Assembly (NCBI RefSeq): GCF_028751195.1
Contig: NZ_CP066784.1
Coordinates: 2,852,001 to 2,916,000 of the forward strand
Direction of reading: 5' to 3'
Length of the DNA stretch: 64,000 nt
From: Alicyclobacillus sp. ALC3
GTDB taxonomy: Bacteria; Bacillota; Bacilli; Alicyclobacillales; Alicyclobacillaceae
Of the stretch, positions 33,118 to 42,308 are shown in pieces. Numbering within the stretch: position 1 is the first letter of the stretch; each line of letters begins with the position of its first letter. A model generated the notes under the pieces. The model saw only the letters and a program-made list of their open reading frames with translations, searched no databases and was not told where the DNA came from. Made by a program: the position numbers and the translations under genes.

Positions 33118-33801
33118 TTAGCCCTCGCCAAACCGGTACCCGACACCGTACACAGTCTGGACGATGCGAGGGTCTGCCGGGTCGTCTTCCATTTTCCTGC
33201 GCAGGTGACTGATGTGTGTGTCTACTGTGCGCTCGTACTGCAAGTAGTCCGTGCCCATGGCTGCTCGTGAGAGCTGTAGTCGACTGTATATCACGCCCGG
33301 CCGCTCGGCTAGCGTCAACAAGATTTTAAACTCGGTCGGGGTCAACTGGATTTCTTGGTCGTTTCGCCAGACCTTAAACCGTTCGACGTCAATCGTCACG
33401 TCGCCGCGCCGCAAAACCTGTGGTTCTTCCTGCGTGTCTTGTGCACGCCGGAGCACGGCGCGCACCCTAGCCGTCAATTCGCGCAGACCGAAAGGCTTGA
33501 CCAAGTAGTCGTCGGCGCCAATCTCGAGGCCGACGACGCGGTCGGCTTCATCGGAACGAGCTGTCAGCAGGATAATGGCGACCTTGGAATCCTTGCGCAG
33601 TTCCCGGCAGACGTCAAGTCCAGAAATTTCAGGGAGCATCCAGTCCAGGACAATCAGGTCCGGATCCCACTCTTTCGCCAGAACGAGCGCCCGTTTTCCG
33701 TCGACTGCGGTGCGCACCTGAAAGCCTTCCCGTTCCAAAAACGGTTGAATCACATCGAGTACTTTTCGTTCGTCATCGACGACCAGAATTCTTTGTGCCA
33801 C
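33118..33801 (-). CDS. OmpR/PhoB-family response regulator
   Basis: A 227-residue regulator. The receiver domain has the acidic pair in [14 protein letters not shown], the phosphoacceptor Asp in [17 protein letters not shown], the Thr in [15 protein letters not shown] and the Lys in [17 protein letters not shown]. The C-terminal winged helix (about residues 130-225) is of the OmpR type, with [39 protein letters not shown] and [11 protein letters not shown]. The start was set at GTG 33801, eight bases after GGAGG; a TTG start at 33819 would overlap the previous stop. It is co-transcribed with the kinase. Confidence 0.94.
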   Translation of the reverse strand: MAQRILVVDDERKVLDVIQPFLEREGFQVRTAVDGKRALVLAKEWDPDLIVLDWMLPEISGLDVCRELRKDSKVAIILLTARSDEADRVVGLEIGADDYLVKPFGLRELTARVRAVLRRAQDTQEEPQVLRRGDVTIDVERFKVWRNDQEIQLTPTEFKILLTLAERPGVIYSRLQLSRAAMGTDYLQYERTVDTHISHLRRKMEDDPADPRIVQTVYGVGYRFGEG

Positions 33802-33815
33802 GGAATGCACCTCCG

Positions 33816-34319
33816 TCAAGGCGAGACTGAAGATGTCGCGTTGCTCGCCGCTGCTACGTGAACGCCAAGGCCATGGTCGTACACCATCGATCCGCCGATA
33901 AACCCAGTCACACTGACCATCGCCATCGCACCAAGTGTCACGATAAAGGAGAGGAAAGACACATTTTGCAACCTCGCCAAGAACACTTGCAAGCCAAACG
34001 AGATCACAAGAAGTACTCCGGTCAGTTCTCCGTCACGCTTGTGAATTGCGAGTGTTCCCGCCACACCGTTCGCCTGCGGATTCACGTAGAATTCACTAAT
34101 GACCCCGGCAACTCCGGCTGCGATGGTCGCGATGATCGAGAGAATCAGCAGCATAAAGTAGAGTTTCGAAAAAAAGTTGTCTCTACGCCAGAATAGGCCG
34201 ATGAAACCTGCGAGTCCCGTCAAGTAAATGATGGCGATTGTAAAGTGAATCACCATTGGGTGAATCGTCGGAGGGAACAGGTGATAAAGAGTCGCGAGCA
34301 AGTTAATCTCCCACCTCAT
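33816..34319 (-). CDS. DUF2231-like small membrane protein
   Basis: A 167-residue membrane protein with four helices. The N-terminus HLFPPTIHPMVIHFTIAIIY with paired His in HPMVIHF is the DUF2231 signature, and another His occurs in HKRDGELTGVLLVISFGLQV. The C-terminal GGSMVYDHGLGVHVAAA also matches. The His residues suggest heme or metal binding (inference). It is the first gene of the two-component and propeller-lipoprotein operon and ends just before the regulator. The ATG at 34319 is preceded by GAGGTGGGAG-like bases on the minus strand. A redox-sensing contribution to the system is possible but unproven. Confidence 0.8.
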   Translation of the reverse strand: MRWEINLLATLYHLFPPTIHPMVIHFTIAIIYLTGLAGFIGLFWRRDNFFSKLYFMLLILSIIATIAAGVAGVISEFYVNPQANGVAGTLAIHKRDGELTGVLLVISFGLQVFLARLQNVSFLSFIVTLGAMAMVSVTGFIGGSMVYDHGLGVHVAAASNATSSVSP

Positions 34320-34687
34320 GCTGAGTTTGACGTGCCTTGTGTTCTGAGTCGAGACGACACGAGACTAGTCGTCTGGAGTCGAATCGAGTCGCAAGACAGG
34401 CAATGATACTTTCAAAGAGCAAGCATACTCGACTGCCGATTCGTTCGGGTGAACAAACATTGGACAATCCATGGAAAAGTTATGGAGGCTCCATGGCTGG
34501 GAATGAAGTCGAAAAGCAACGGGTGTTCGCTACCGCATGTCCTGTGTTATGTTCATTCTAAGGGATAAACAGGCTAGGTCCAACTACGGGAGCAATGCGA
34601 CATCCTCTGAACTGACTGTTTCTGGTGCAAACGCGATGGTGACGGACTCCGGAACGATGACAGTGTCGCAGAAACGAGGTCTGTGAA
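34320..34687. other. Divergent intergenic region, nothing recognised
   Basis: About 370 bp between the sensory operon and lspA. There is a short run of degenerate GAGTCGA-type repeats (about 34350-34385, ACGAGACTAGTCGTC and CTGGAGTCGAATCGAGTC), in which GACTAGTC is palindromic. No gene is supported. Confidence 0.4.
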
Positions 34688-35197
34688 TTGTGGAAGGTCA
34701 TAAGGCAGACGGCTGCGTACCGATGGATTGGACTGGCCGTTGCCTGTATCGTGTTTGGTGTTGACCGGACGTTAAAAATCCTGACGAACCAGGGTCGCCT
34801 GCACGGCACGTTTGGCCCGCTCCAGCTGATCCCGTTGCACAACACCGGCGCAATGGGGGGCTCGTTTGCCCACGCCACGCTGTTGCTTGGTTTGATTGGC
34901 CTTGTCGTCGTCGGTGGACTGCTTGTGCTGTTCGTGCGTTATCGCCCGCGGGCTACGCGCTCGCTGTACGGTGTGGCGTGGGGGTTTTTGTTCGGGGCTG
35001 CGGTCGGCAATACGTACGGGCGCATCGTCAACGGATACGTCACTGACATGTTTCACTTCCCAGGCAATCACGGTATTTTTAACTTTGCAGATGTATCGCT
35101 GCAGCTTGGCATCGTGCTGTTGCTGATACACGTCTTTTTTGGACAGCCAAAGGCTGTCGACGAGAAGCGGGAGTACCAGGAGCGTAAGAGCGGCTAA
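34688..35197 (+). CDS. lspA: Lipoprotein signal peptidase (signal peptidase II)
   Basis: A 169-residue aspartic membrane peptidase that removes signal peptides from prolipoproteins after lipidation. Four membrane helices are present. Motifs: GVDRTLKILT at the first helix (DxxxK), HNTGAMGGSF, and the active-site Asp residues Asp120 (NGYVTDMFHF) and Asp135 (IFNFADVSLQLG). The GN-x-x-DR motif is altered to GNTYGR, but both catalytic Asp are intact. The start is TTG 34688, with CGAGGTC ahead of it; this is the weakest part of the call. At least three lipoproteins in this window (27.8 kb and 29-31 kb) would be substrates. Confidence 0.85.
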   Translation: MWKVIRQTAAYRWIGLAVACIVFGVDRTLKILTNQGRLHGTFGPLQLIPLHNTGAMGGSFAHATLLLGLIGLVVVGGLLVLFVRYRPRATRSLYGVAWGFLFGAAVGNTYGRIVNGYVTDMFHFPGNHGIFNFADVSLQLGIVLLLIHVFFGQPKAVDEKREYQERKSG

Positions 35198-35305
35198 AGT
35201 TGGGCTATCACCCAAATGTGCGCTTAGTACGGGGCAAATACCGCCCCCGCAGCGCAGACGCGTACATATTTTGCAGCATGCCAGTGAGAAGGGAGTGCAT
35301 GCAGA

Positions 35306-35437
35306 ATGTACGGTGGAACATTTGGTGGCTACACCCGTTGGGCGGTCGTGTTTTTGATCATCTTCGTCCTGTTCTTCCTGCTCGTGCCGGGCTACTATGG
35401 CGGCGGAAGCTGTGCCGGAGGCGCAGTCGGTTATTGA
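35306..35437 (+). CDS. YjcZ-family tiny sporulation-associated membrane protein (second)
   Basis: A 43-residue protein, MYGGTFGGYTRWAVVFLI followed by IFVLFFLLVPGYYGGG and SCAGGAVGY. It is paralogous to the protein at 20790-20930 (identical membrane block WAVVFLIIFVLFFLLVP and the shared GGSCAGG). AAGGGAG lies ten bases before the ATG. It sits between lspA and the PBP2 gene, with no obvious coupling. A spore-related location is inferred from the family. Confidence 0.9.
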   Translation: MYGGTFGGYTRWAVVFLIIFVLFFLLVPGYYGGGSCAGGAVGY

Positions 35438-35608
35438 TCGACCCCCAAAGTGTGCAGGTGGACCGGCAACCGGTTCACCCGCACACGCTTGCCCCTCGAT
35501 GATTTCCTCAAACTCCCTCTCTAGATAAAACAGCTTTCGATGGAAGTGGAATAGTATACTAGACTGCGTATGACCACGACTTCGGAAGAGATGCGAGGGG
35601 GGTCCGCG

Positions 35609-37792
35609 ATGAAGCGGCGGCTTCGTCCGCGCTCCGGCGGCAGACGGTTATTTAAGCGCAACACTGCGAGAAGGATGCGAGCGCGCTCGGTCGAAAAGGC
35701 GAAACTTGAGAAGCAGCGTCGAAACCTGCAAGTATTTCGGTCGAGCACCGTGTTTGTGACGGTGTTCGTCGCGATGTCTGCTTTGGTGTTTCGACTTGGC
35801 TACATTCAGATCACGAAAGGCAGCGCCTTTCGTGCGAGTCAAAACGTGACGACTGTCCAGCGGATTCCAATCATCCCCGCCCGCGGACGCATCTACGACT
35901 CGACTGGGCAGTTGTTAGCGTACGATCAGCCGAGTTACAGCGTGTACTTTACACGCATTCAGAAGATCAACACGACGAATTCGGAAATCCAGAGCATGGC
36001 GACCCTGCTTGCGCCGCAGTTTCATCAGACAACAGCACAGGTAGTGCAGTTACTAAAGTCACAACAGCAGTATTCCACCATCACATTATTCAAGAATGTC
36101 ACCGAGGCACAGTTGACGTTCGTGACTGAGCACCAGGGTAACCTGCCAGGTCTGAGCGTGCAGCTAGACAGTCAGCGGACATATCCGTATGGCGATCTGC
36201 TTGGACAGGTACTCGGTTATGTAGGGCCGATTACGCCTCAGAACGTCACCTACTACCTCAATCATGGATATATGGAGAATCAACAGGTTGGGGTTGCCGG
36301 CCTCGAGTTGCAGTATGAAAACCTGTTGCGCGGCAAAAACGGGTATCAAGAGGAGCAGTATAGCCTGACCAGTGCCGCGGCAACGCATGTTGGCACAGTT
36401 CCGCCCGTCGCTGGCAACAACCTTCAGTTGACGATTAACGGACGCGTGCAAGCCGTGACCCAGCAGCTGATGATGACGACGATTCAGAACTACGACCGAC
36501 AAAACAACATCAAGATTCCGACGGCGGCCGCCGTGATGATGAACGTGCACACTGGCGCCATCCTCGCGATGGTCAGCTACCCGTACATGGACCCGAATTG
36601 GTTTGTACCTGGGAACAACTTCACAGCGCACGCGCAGTATCTGTCAACGTCCGGGGCGGAACAGAACAGTGCGATCCAAATGGCACTCCCGCCAGGGTCA
36701 ACGGCAAAGCCGAGCAACCTAATTACAGCGCTCGACTACGGCATCGTCACGCCAAACACGACGTTTAACGACAACGCCCCGTACCAGATGATTGGTACGT
36801 ACCTGATGCACGAGGACGCCAACTACGGTATTGTCAACGACGTCACGGCGCTCGCGGTGTCTGACGACCGCTTTTTCTACAACGTCGGGCTCAATTTTGG
36901 CAAGTGGCTTGGCAGTACGACGACCAACGGCGGTTATCCGATGGGCGGCCACTTGCAGAAGTGGCGCGACACGTACTTCATCCGCGGATTGACCGACATT
37001 GCGGCGGGAGAACTGCGGTTTGGGCTCGGGCGGATAACGGGCATCGACTTGCCGGGCGAAGTGGCGGGCGCTTTTTACATCGAAGACCAGCAGCAAAACA
37101 GCTCTAAGACTGTGCTGTTGACGCAGCAAGATATTGTAAACATTCGCGCGCAATTGAAGAAGACGGGGTCATACACGAACTACGGTTCTCCATACGACTT
37201 GGCGGCTATGGCGTTCGGCCAGGGGCAGCAGTTCACGCCGATTGAGCTCGCTCAGTATGTATCGACGATCGCGAACGGTGGCAAACGTCTGACCCCGCAC
37301 CTGCTTGAGGCGATTTACCCGCCGGGTCTGCACCAGACCCTCGCTGGACAAACGCCGGTCAAGGTCATCCCGACACAGGTTCAGGCCAATCTTCATCTCA
37401 ACCCGACCTACCTGAACTTGGACCACCAGGGCATGTATCAAGCGGCTCACTATCCGCTCGGTACCGTCTACGGCGGATTTGTCGGCGCACATTACGCCGT
37501 GGCTGGTAAGACGGGAACGGCCGGGATCTACCTGCCAGGCATCGGCAAAACCAACAACTCGGTGTTCATCGGTTTTGCACCGTACAACAACCCGCAGATC
37601 GCGGTGGCCATCATGGTCCCGGGCGCCGGCTATGGCGCCACAACTGCTGTGCCGCTCGGCCGCCAGATGATGGACGCCTACTTCAACAGCGTGCACGCGA
37701 GCTTCATGCCGAAGAGCGGCTGGACGAACCAAAATGTGCCGTCAAACTGGACAACGATGCCCGCCTACACGCAAGTGGAGCAGGCGAAGTAG
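35609..37792 (+). CDS. Penicillin-binding protein 2-type transpeptidase (class B)
   Basis: A 727-residue bitopic membrane protein that cross-links peptidoglycan. A basic cytoplasmic N-terminus (about 40 residues) is followed by one membrane helix (SSTVFVTVFVAMSALVFRLG), the dimerisation region with IPARGRIYDSTGQLLAYDQP, and the transpeptidase domain: SxxK as PPGSTAKPSN, the second motif as SDD in AVSDDRFFYNVG, and KTGT in AGKTGTAG. S-x-D instead of S-x-N, as here, is what I recall from PBP2/MrdA-type (elongation or spore-specific) members. GLGRITGIDLPGEVAG also fits that group. ATG 35609 follows GAGGGGGG; an earlier ATG at 35570 lacks a site. No mre or rod genes lie nearby, so a spore-specific PBP2-like role cannot be excluded. 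Confidence 0.92.
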   Translation: MKRRLRPRSGGRRLFKRNTARRMRARSVEKAKLEKQRRNLQVFRSSTVFVTVFVAMSALVFRLGYIQITKGSAFRASQNVTTVQRIPIIPARGRIYDSTGQLLAYDQPSYSVYFTRIQKINTTNSEIQSMATLLAPQFHQTTAQVVQLLKSQQQYSTITLFKNVTEAQLTFVTEHQGNLPGLSVQLDSQRTYPYGDLLGQVLGYVGPITPQNVTYYLNHGYMENQQVGVAGLELQYENLLRGKNGYQEEQYSLTSAAATHVGTVPPVAGNNLQLTINGRVQAVTQQLMMTTIQNYDRQNNIKIPTAAAVMMNVHTGAILAMVSYPYMDPNWFVPGNNFTAHAQYLSTSGAEQNSAIQMALPPGSTAKPSNLITALDYGIVTPNTTFNDNAPYQMIGTYLMHEDANYGIVNDVTALAVSDDRFFYNVGLNFGKWLGSTTTNGGYPMGGHLQKWRDTYFIRGLTDIAAGELRFGLGRITGIDLPGEVAGAFYIEDQQQNSSKTVLLTQQDIVNIRAQLKKTGSYTNYGSPYDLAAMAFGQGQQFTPIELAQYVSTIANGGKRLTPHLLEAIYPPGLHQTLAGQTPVKVIPTQVQANLHLNPTYLNLDHQGMYQAAHYPLGTVYGGFVGAHYAVAGKTGTAGIYLPGIGKTNNSVFIGFAPYNNPQIAVAIMVPGAGYGATTAVPLGRQMMDAYFNSVHASFMPKSGWTNQNVPSNWTTMPAYTQVEQAK

Positions 37793-37796
37793 GGCG

Positions 37797-37832
37797 CGGC
37801 GACGGGGCGACGGGGCGACGGGGCGACGGCAG
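37797..37832 (+). repeat. 9-bp tandem repeat (GACGGGGCG)
   Basis: About four copies of GACGGGGCG directly follow the PBP2 stop codon. Confidence 0.8.
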
Positions 37833-37930
37833 TCCGGTGACGTCGAGCACCACAGGCGCAGCGGGGGACGGATGGCGCCAAGATGGCGGTATGACCGTCG
37901 CGATCGCGTTGGGTAGCGCCAGAATGACGT

Positions 37931-38814
37931 TATAGTCACGCACATTGCGCCATATTGGCGGTATCAGGTCCGGCTGGACCTCAATAGCGCCAAATTGGCC
38001 GCGTGAGGGTGTTGACGTGCTGCTGATAGCGTCAAATTGGCGCAAAGACGGTGAATAGCGCCAATATGGCCGCGTGAGGGTGTTGACGTGCTGTCGATAG
38101 CGCCAAATTGGCGAAAAGACGGTGAATAGCGCCAATATGGCGCAAAGCGAGCGGGATCATGTTGCGGATAGCGCCAAATTGGCGCAAAAGCGGTGAATAG
38201 CGCCATTCTGGCGCAAAGCGAGCGGGATCACGTTGCGGATAGCGCCAAATTGGCGCAAAGACGGTGAATAGCGCCAATTTGGCGCAAAGCGAGCGGGATC
38301 ACGTTGCGGATAGCGCCAAATTGGCGCAAAAGCGGTGAATAGCGCCAAATTGGCGCAAAAGCGGTGAATAGCGCCAATTTGGCGCAAAGCGAGCGGGATC
38401 ACGTTGCTGATAGCGCCAAATTGGCGCAAAAGCGGTGAATAGCGCCATTCTGGCGCAAAGCGAGCGGGATCATGTTGCTGATAGCGCCAAATTGGCGCAA
38501 AGACGGTGAATAGCGCCAATATGGCCGCGTGAGGGTGTTGACGTGCTGTCGATAGCGCCAAATTGGCGCAAAGGCGGTGAATAGCGCCATTCTGGCGCAA
38601 AGCGAGCGGGATCATGTTGCGGATAGCGCCAAATTGGCGCAAAGGCGGTGAATAGCGCCAATATGGCGCAAAGCGAGCGGGATCACGTTGCTGATAGCGC
38701 CAAATTGGCGCAAAAGCGGTGAATAGCGCCAATATGGCCGCGTGAGGGTGTTGACGTGCTGTCGATAGCGCCAAATTGGCCCTATAGTCACGCGCATTTG
38801 CGCCAAATTGGCGG
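37931..38814. repeat. Array of GCGCCAAATTGGCGC-type palindromes with alternating spacing
   Basis: About 880 bp holding more than twenty copies of a near-palindrome of the form TAGCGCCAAATTGGCGC, with centre variants AATATGG, ATTCTGG and AATTTGG. Successive copies are spaced alternately 29 and 42 bp, making a 71-bp higher-order unit. One copy is skipped at 38340-38369, where two 29-bp steps follow each other. The 29-bp spacers are AAAGACGGTGAA or AAAAGCGGTGAA. The 42-bp spacers are of two types, AAAGCGAGCGGGATCACGTT and CGCGTGAGGGTGTTGACGTG. The array is bounded on both sides by a direct repeat beginning TATAGTCACGC and ending GCGCCAAATTGGCGG-like (37931-37961 and 38783-38814). Minus-strand frames are open in all three phases but this reflects the repeat, not genes. 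Confidence 0.95.
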
Positions 38815-38882
38815 AATTGTAGTATTATCGCTGTACCGATTGGCCACCAACGGACTCTTTACTACGCGGGAGTAATCTCAAC

Positions 38883-40226
38883 ATGGGCACACCGCCGAGC
38901 GTCACACCGCCGAGCGTCACACCGCCTGCCGAGCGCCCGACCCTGTGGCGGCATGTCGACTTTTTGAAGCTGTGGTTCGGCCAGACCGTGTCCGAGTTCG
39001 GGTCGCAGGTCACAGGACTGGCATTCTCCCTCACGGCCGTCACATGGCTCCATGCCAGCGCTCGCCAGATGGGTTATCTTGAGGCACTGCAAACTCTACC
39101 ATTCCTGCTCATCGGGCTATTTGCAGGTGTCTTTGCCGATCGCGTCCGCCGTCGCCCAGTGCTCGTCAGCGCGGACATTGGCCGAGCGTTGTTGCTCGTC
39201 GTTGTGCCGACTCTCGCGATCGTTCACGGTCTGACCCTGTGGTGGCTGGCGGGCGTCGCCTTTGGCGTCGGCTGCTTGACCGTGCTGTTTGACGTCGCCT
39301 ATCAAAGCTACCTGCCGAGTATCGTGACGAGCAGCGAACTCATCGAAGGCAATGGCAAACTTGAGGGGACGCGGGCGGTGAGCGGTATGGCCGGTCCTGC
39401 CATCGCAGGCGTGCTCGTGCAAGTGCTGACGGCTCCGGTGGCGCTGCTGGTCGATGCAGCATCGTACGTTGTGTCCGTGCTGTCTCTGCTCTCCATCCGG
39501 CGCATCGAACCGAGTCCTCAGCCAGCCAACGGGCAACACATCTGGCGGCAGATTGGCGAAGGTCTCTCGTATGTGCTGCGACACCCATTTTTGCGGTCCG
39601 TGATCGTCTCGACCGCGTTCTCCAACTTTTTTGCCGGTGTCACGAGTGCGGTGATGGTGTTGTTTGCGGTGCGCGATCTCGGCTTTACCGCGTCGCTGCT
39701 CGGCCTCGTCTACGCTGTCAACGCGGTCGGCGCAGCGATTGGCGCGATTGCGGCCGCTAAGATGGCAAAGCGCCTGGGGGTGGGCTGGGCGATTGTCACC
39801 GCATCGATGATCGCGATGCTCGGCACCTTCATTTTGCCGCTTGCGATAAGGCCGCTGCCGCTTGCGTTCGGGTTTTTCGTCGTCTCTGGCATGCTGACCA
39901 GCTTTGGCGCTGTCGCCTACAACGTCAACCAGGTGAGTGTCCGTCAGGCGATCACGCCGCCGCACATGCTCGGCCGCATGACCGCGAGTATCCGCTTTAT
40001 CATCTGGGGAATCATGCCGTTCGGCGCGCTGACCGGTGGCTTACTCGGCTCGCATATCGGCCTGCGGCCTACCCTCATTACCGCTGCCGTCGGCAGCATC
40101 GCCCCAGTTGTGTGGTTGCTGTTCTCGCCGCTGCGTCCACTGAAGCGCGTCGATGGCAATCCTTCTTACGAAGCCGATTCCCTCTCGAAGGCGTCTCAAA
40201 GTGATGGCGCCGACACTCCCAATTGA
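38883..40226 (+). CDS. MFS transporter (MFS_3/EntS-like)
   Basis: A 447-residue efflux-type major facilitator protein with twelve predicted helices. Typical blocks are FLKLWFGQTVSEFGSQVTGL, the MFS loop GVFADRVRRRPVLVSADIGR between helices 2 and 3, YQSYLPSIVTSSELIEGNGK and GPAIAGVLVQVLTAPVALLV. These features are those of the MFS_3 subgroup (putative drug or siderophore exporters). The start is ATG 38883, ten bases after GGGAG. The first residues repeat TPPSVTPPSVTPP (a 15-bp duplication). Its promoter must lie next to or inside the end of the upstream palindrome array, so array-bound protein could affect its transcription. The substrate is unknown. Confidence 0.88.
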   Translation: MGTPPSVTPPSVTPPAERPTLWRHVDFLKLWFGQTVSEFGSQVTGLAFSLTAVTWLHASARQMGYLEALQTLPFLLIGLFAGVFADRVRRRPVLVSADIGRALLLVVVPTLAIVHGLTLWWLAGVAFGVGCLTVLFDVAYQSYLPSIVTSSELIEGNGKLEGTRAVSGMAGPAIAGVLVQVLTAPVALLVDAASYVVSVLSLLSIRRIEPSPQPANGQHIWRQIGEGLSYVLRHPFLRSVIVSTAFSNFFAGVTSAVMVLFAVRDLGFTASLLGLVYAVNAVGAAIGAIAAAKMAKRLGVGWAIVTASMIAMLGTFILPLAIRPLPLAFGFFVVSGMLTSFGAVAYNVNQVSVRQAITPPHMLGRMTASIRFIIWGIMPFGALTGGLLGSHIGLRPTLITAAVGSIAPVVWLLFSPLRPLKRVDGNPSYEADSLSKASQSDGADTPN

Positions 40227-40352
40227 GATCAACTCTCGTGAATCCTCCGTGCAATTACCAATTTTAGACCAGCGCTGGCGCGGGAATAGGGGGCGTATGC
40301 TGTATAATAATGAATCATAGTATTCAATCAACTCTGTCAAGTTGGAGGTGTT

Positions 40353-42074
40353 ATGATGCCAAGCATTGGGGTCATCCTGGAACGCAATGCCAGACGGGTC
40401 CCGGACAGACTGGCCTTGGTCTGTGACGAACGGCGGTACAGCTACCGAGAGTTCGATAACGTCGTCAATCAAGCCGCGCGCGTGCTGAGTGACTTCGGGG
40501 TCCGTCACGGCGATTGCGTCGCAATCATGGGGGCGAACAGCGATACGCTCGTGATTGCCTACTACGGGTTGCTGAAGCTCGGCGCAATTACAGTACCGAC
40601 TAACATGCGCCTTGCGCCGCCGGAGTTGGCCTATCAGCTGGAGGATGCGGCGGTGCGGTTGATTTTGCACGATCCCGAACTTACCCCGGTGGTGACGGCC
40701 GCGATCGATCTGGTCGAGACCCAGGCGGCGGCCGACGGCAAATCACCGCCCGTCGTGAAAGCGCTTGCGTTCGAGGAACGCGAGAACGCTGCTGCGGAAA
40801 CTAGCGGGATGGCAGGCGCGATGACGGGTGGGATGGCAGGAGCGATGACGGGTGGGATGGCAAGCGCGATGACGGGTGGGACGACAGACGCGATGACTAG
40901 CGGGATGGCAGGCGCCGGGACCGATGGGGACCCAGCCGCCATCGCGGGGGTACATAGCCTGCGGACGCGGATGGCGCGCGAATCAACCGAATCGCTTGGC
41001 GTCGATGTGGGGGAAGACGATGACGCGCAAATTCTGTACACTTCTGGCACGACGGGGCGGCCCAAGGGAGTGCTGCTCGATCACCACCGGATTGTCTGGA
41101 CCGGCATCAACGCCGCGATGGGCGTGGGTCTTCGGGAAGGCGACGTCCTGCTGCATGTGGCGCCGCTGTATCACTCAGCCGAACTCAACCTGTTTTTGAT
41201 GGCGGGCACTTACCTCGCGGCAACGCATATCGTGGTCCGCACGTTTGATCCCGCTCTTGTCCTGCAAGCGATGTCGGAACACCGGGTGACAGCGTTTTTC
41301 GGCGTCCCGACGATGTACCAGTTCATGCTCCGCAATGAGAATCTGCTGCGGACGGACTTGTCCGCCTGGCGCATCGGCATGTTCGGCGCTGCCCCGATGG
41401 CGCCGTCCCTCGTGACAAAACTGGCAGAAACGCTGCCAGAGCTAGAACTCTATAACTTGTGCGGACTGACCGAGATGGGCCCTGGTGGCGTCTTCGTCGG
41501 TGGGGATGAACTGCGTGATCATCCGAGCGCTGCCGGTCGTCCGACCCTGAATACGGAGGCGCGGGTGGTCAACGACGACTTCGCGGACGTGGCACCCGGG
41601 GAAGTGGGCGAATTGCTGCTGCGCGGCGAGACACTCATGAAAGGCTACTGGAACAAGCCGGAGGCGACGGCCGACGCCATCCGCGATGGTTGGCTTTTTA
41701 CTGGCGACCTCGCCACGGTGGACGATACGGGTCTGGTCTACCTTGTGGATCGGAAAAAGGACATGATTCTAACAGGCGGCATGAACGTCTATTCGGTGGA
41801 GGTGGAAAACGCCGTAATTACGCACCCGGCAGTCGCCGACTGCGCGGTCGTCGGCGTCCCACACCCGGACTATGGCGAGACGGTCACAGCCATCGTGTCG
41901 GTTGCCCCCGGCGCGACGCTGACGACTGAGGAATTGCGGGAACATTGTAAGGCGCTGATCGCCGACTACAAGGTTCCGCGCATCCTGGTTGTCGCCCCGA
42001 TTCCACGCAACGCGTCCGGGAAAATTCTGAAGTACCAGATCCGCCAGCAACTTACCGAGGCGGCGGCGAACTAG
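40353..42074 (+). CDS. AMP-dependent acyl-CoA synthetase/ligase
   Basis: A 573-residue cytoplasmic enzyme of the ANL superfamily that activates a carboxylic acid, probably a fatty acid, via an acyl-adenylate to its CoA thioester. Motifs: the P-loop YTSGTTGRPKGVLLDH, PLYHSAELNLFLMAGTY, FFGVPTMYQFML, YNLCGLTEMGPGG, GELLLRGETLMKGYWNKPEA, DGWLFTGDLATVDDTGLVYL, VDRKKDMILTGGMNVY and the C-terminal catalytic Lys in PRNASGKILK. An insert at about residues 148-190 is a run of GMAGAMTG-like octapeptides (24-bp repeats), unusual in this family and probably a flexible surface loop. ATG 40353 or 40356 follows GGAGG. It is monocistronic. Confidence 0.93.
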   Translation: MMPSIGVILERNARRVPDRLALVCDERRYSYREFDNVVNQAARVLSDFGVRHGDCVAIMGANSDTLVIAYYGLLKLGAITVPTNMRLAPPELAYQLEDAAVRLILHDPELTPVVTAAIDLVETQAAADGKSPPVVKALAFEERENAAAETSGMAGAMTGGMAGAMTGGMASAMTGGTTDAMTSGMAGAGTDGDPAAIAGVHSLRTRMARESTESLGVDVGEDDDAQILYTSGTTGRPKGVLLDHHRIVWTGINAAMGVGLREGDVLLHVAPLYHSAELNLFLMAGTYLAATHIVVRTFDPALVLQAMSEHRVTAFFGVPTMYQFMLRNENLLRTDLSAWRIGMFGAAPMAPSLVTKLAETLPELELYNLCGLTEMGPGGVFVGGDELRDHPSAAGRPTLNTEARVVNDDFADVAPGEVGELLLRGETLMKGYWNKPEATADAIRDGWLFTGDLATVDDTGLVYLVDRKKDMILTGGMNVYSVEVENAVITHPAVADCAVVGVPHPDYGETVTAIVSVAPGATLTTEELREHCKALIADYKVPRILVVAPIPRNASGKILKYQIRQQLTEAAAN

Positions 42075-42180
42075 GGCGCCGATTGGCGCGCGGCTGGCAC
42101 AAGCGAACTACGGCTTCGATTGGCGCGCGGCTGGCACAAGCCGACTACGGCGCCGGCAGGCGCGCGCTGGACTAGGGTGC
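42075..42180 (+). repeat. Imperfect tandem repeat (GATTGGCGCGCGGCTGGCAC)
   Basis: Two to three imperfect units of about 46 bp containing GATTGGCGCGCGGCTGGCAC follow the ligase stop. They are non-coding. Confidence 0.7.
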
Positions 42181-42308
42181 CGGTTGCCGGCAGGTGGACT
42201 GATTTCGGGGGCCTCAGGTCTCTTGGAACTAGGCGGGATGGAACTGGCGGCTTTGTTTCGCGAGGGGTATAGTACGAAGGGATACAGAGTCGCCAGGAGG
42301 TTCTTCAT

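Noticed and set aside
35609..37792. Loss of the S-x-N motif in the penicillin-binding protein (SDD instead)
   Set aside because: At first it seemed a missing key residue, but S-x-D is, as far as I recall, usual in PBP2/MrdA-type proteins, and all other motifs are intact.
38032..38806. Long minus-strand open frames of 60-205 residues inside the palindrome array, with motifs such as FAPIWRYRQH repeated
   Set aside because: Frames are open in all three phases because the repeats lack stop codons on that strand; starts are the same repeat codon, no ribosome binding site is present, and translations only mirror the 71-bp unit.
37931..38814. CRISPR array
   Set aside because: The repeated element is a short palindrome and the spacers are repeated too, in two or three types. 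CRISPR spacers are unique, and no cas gene is present.
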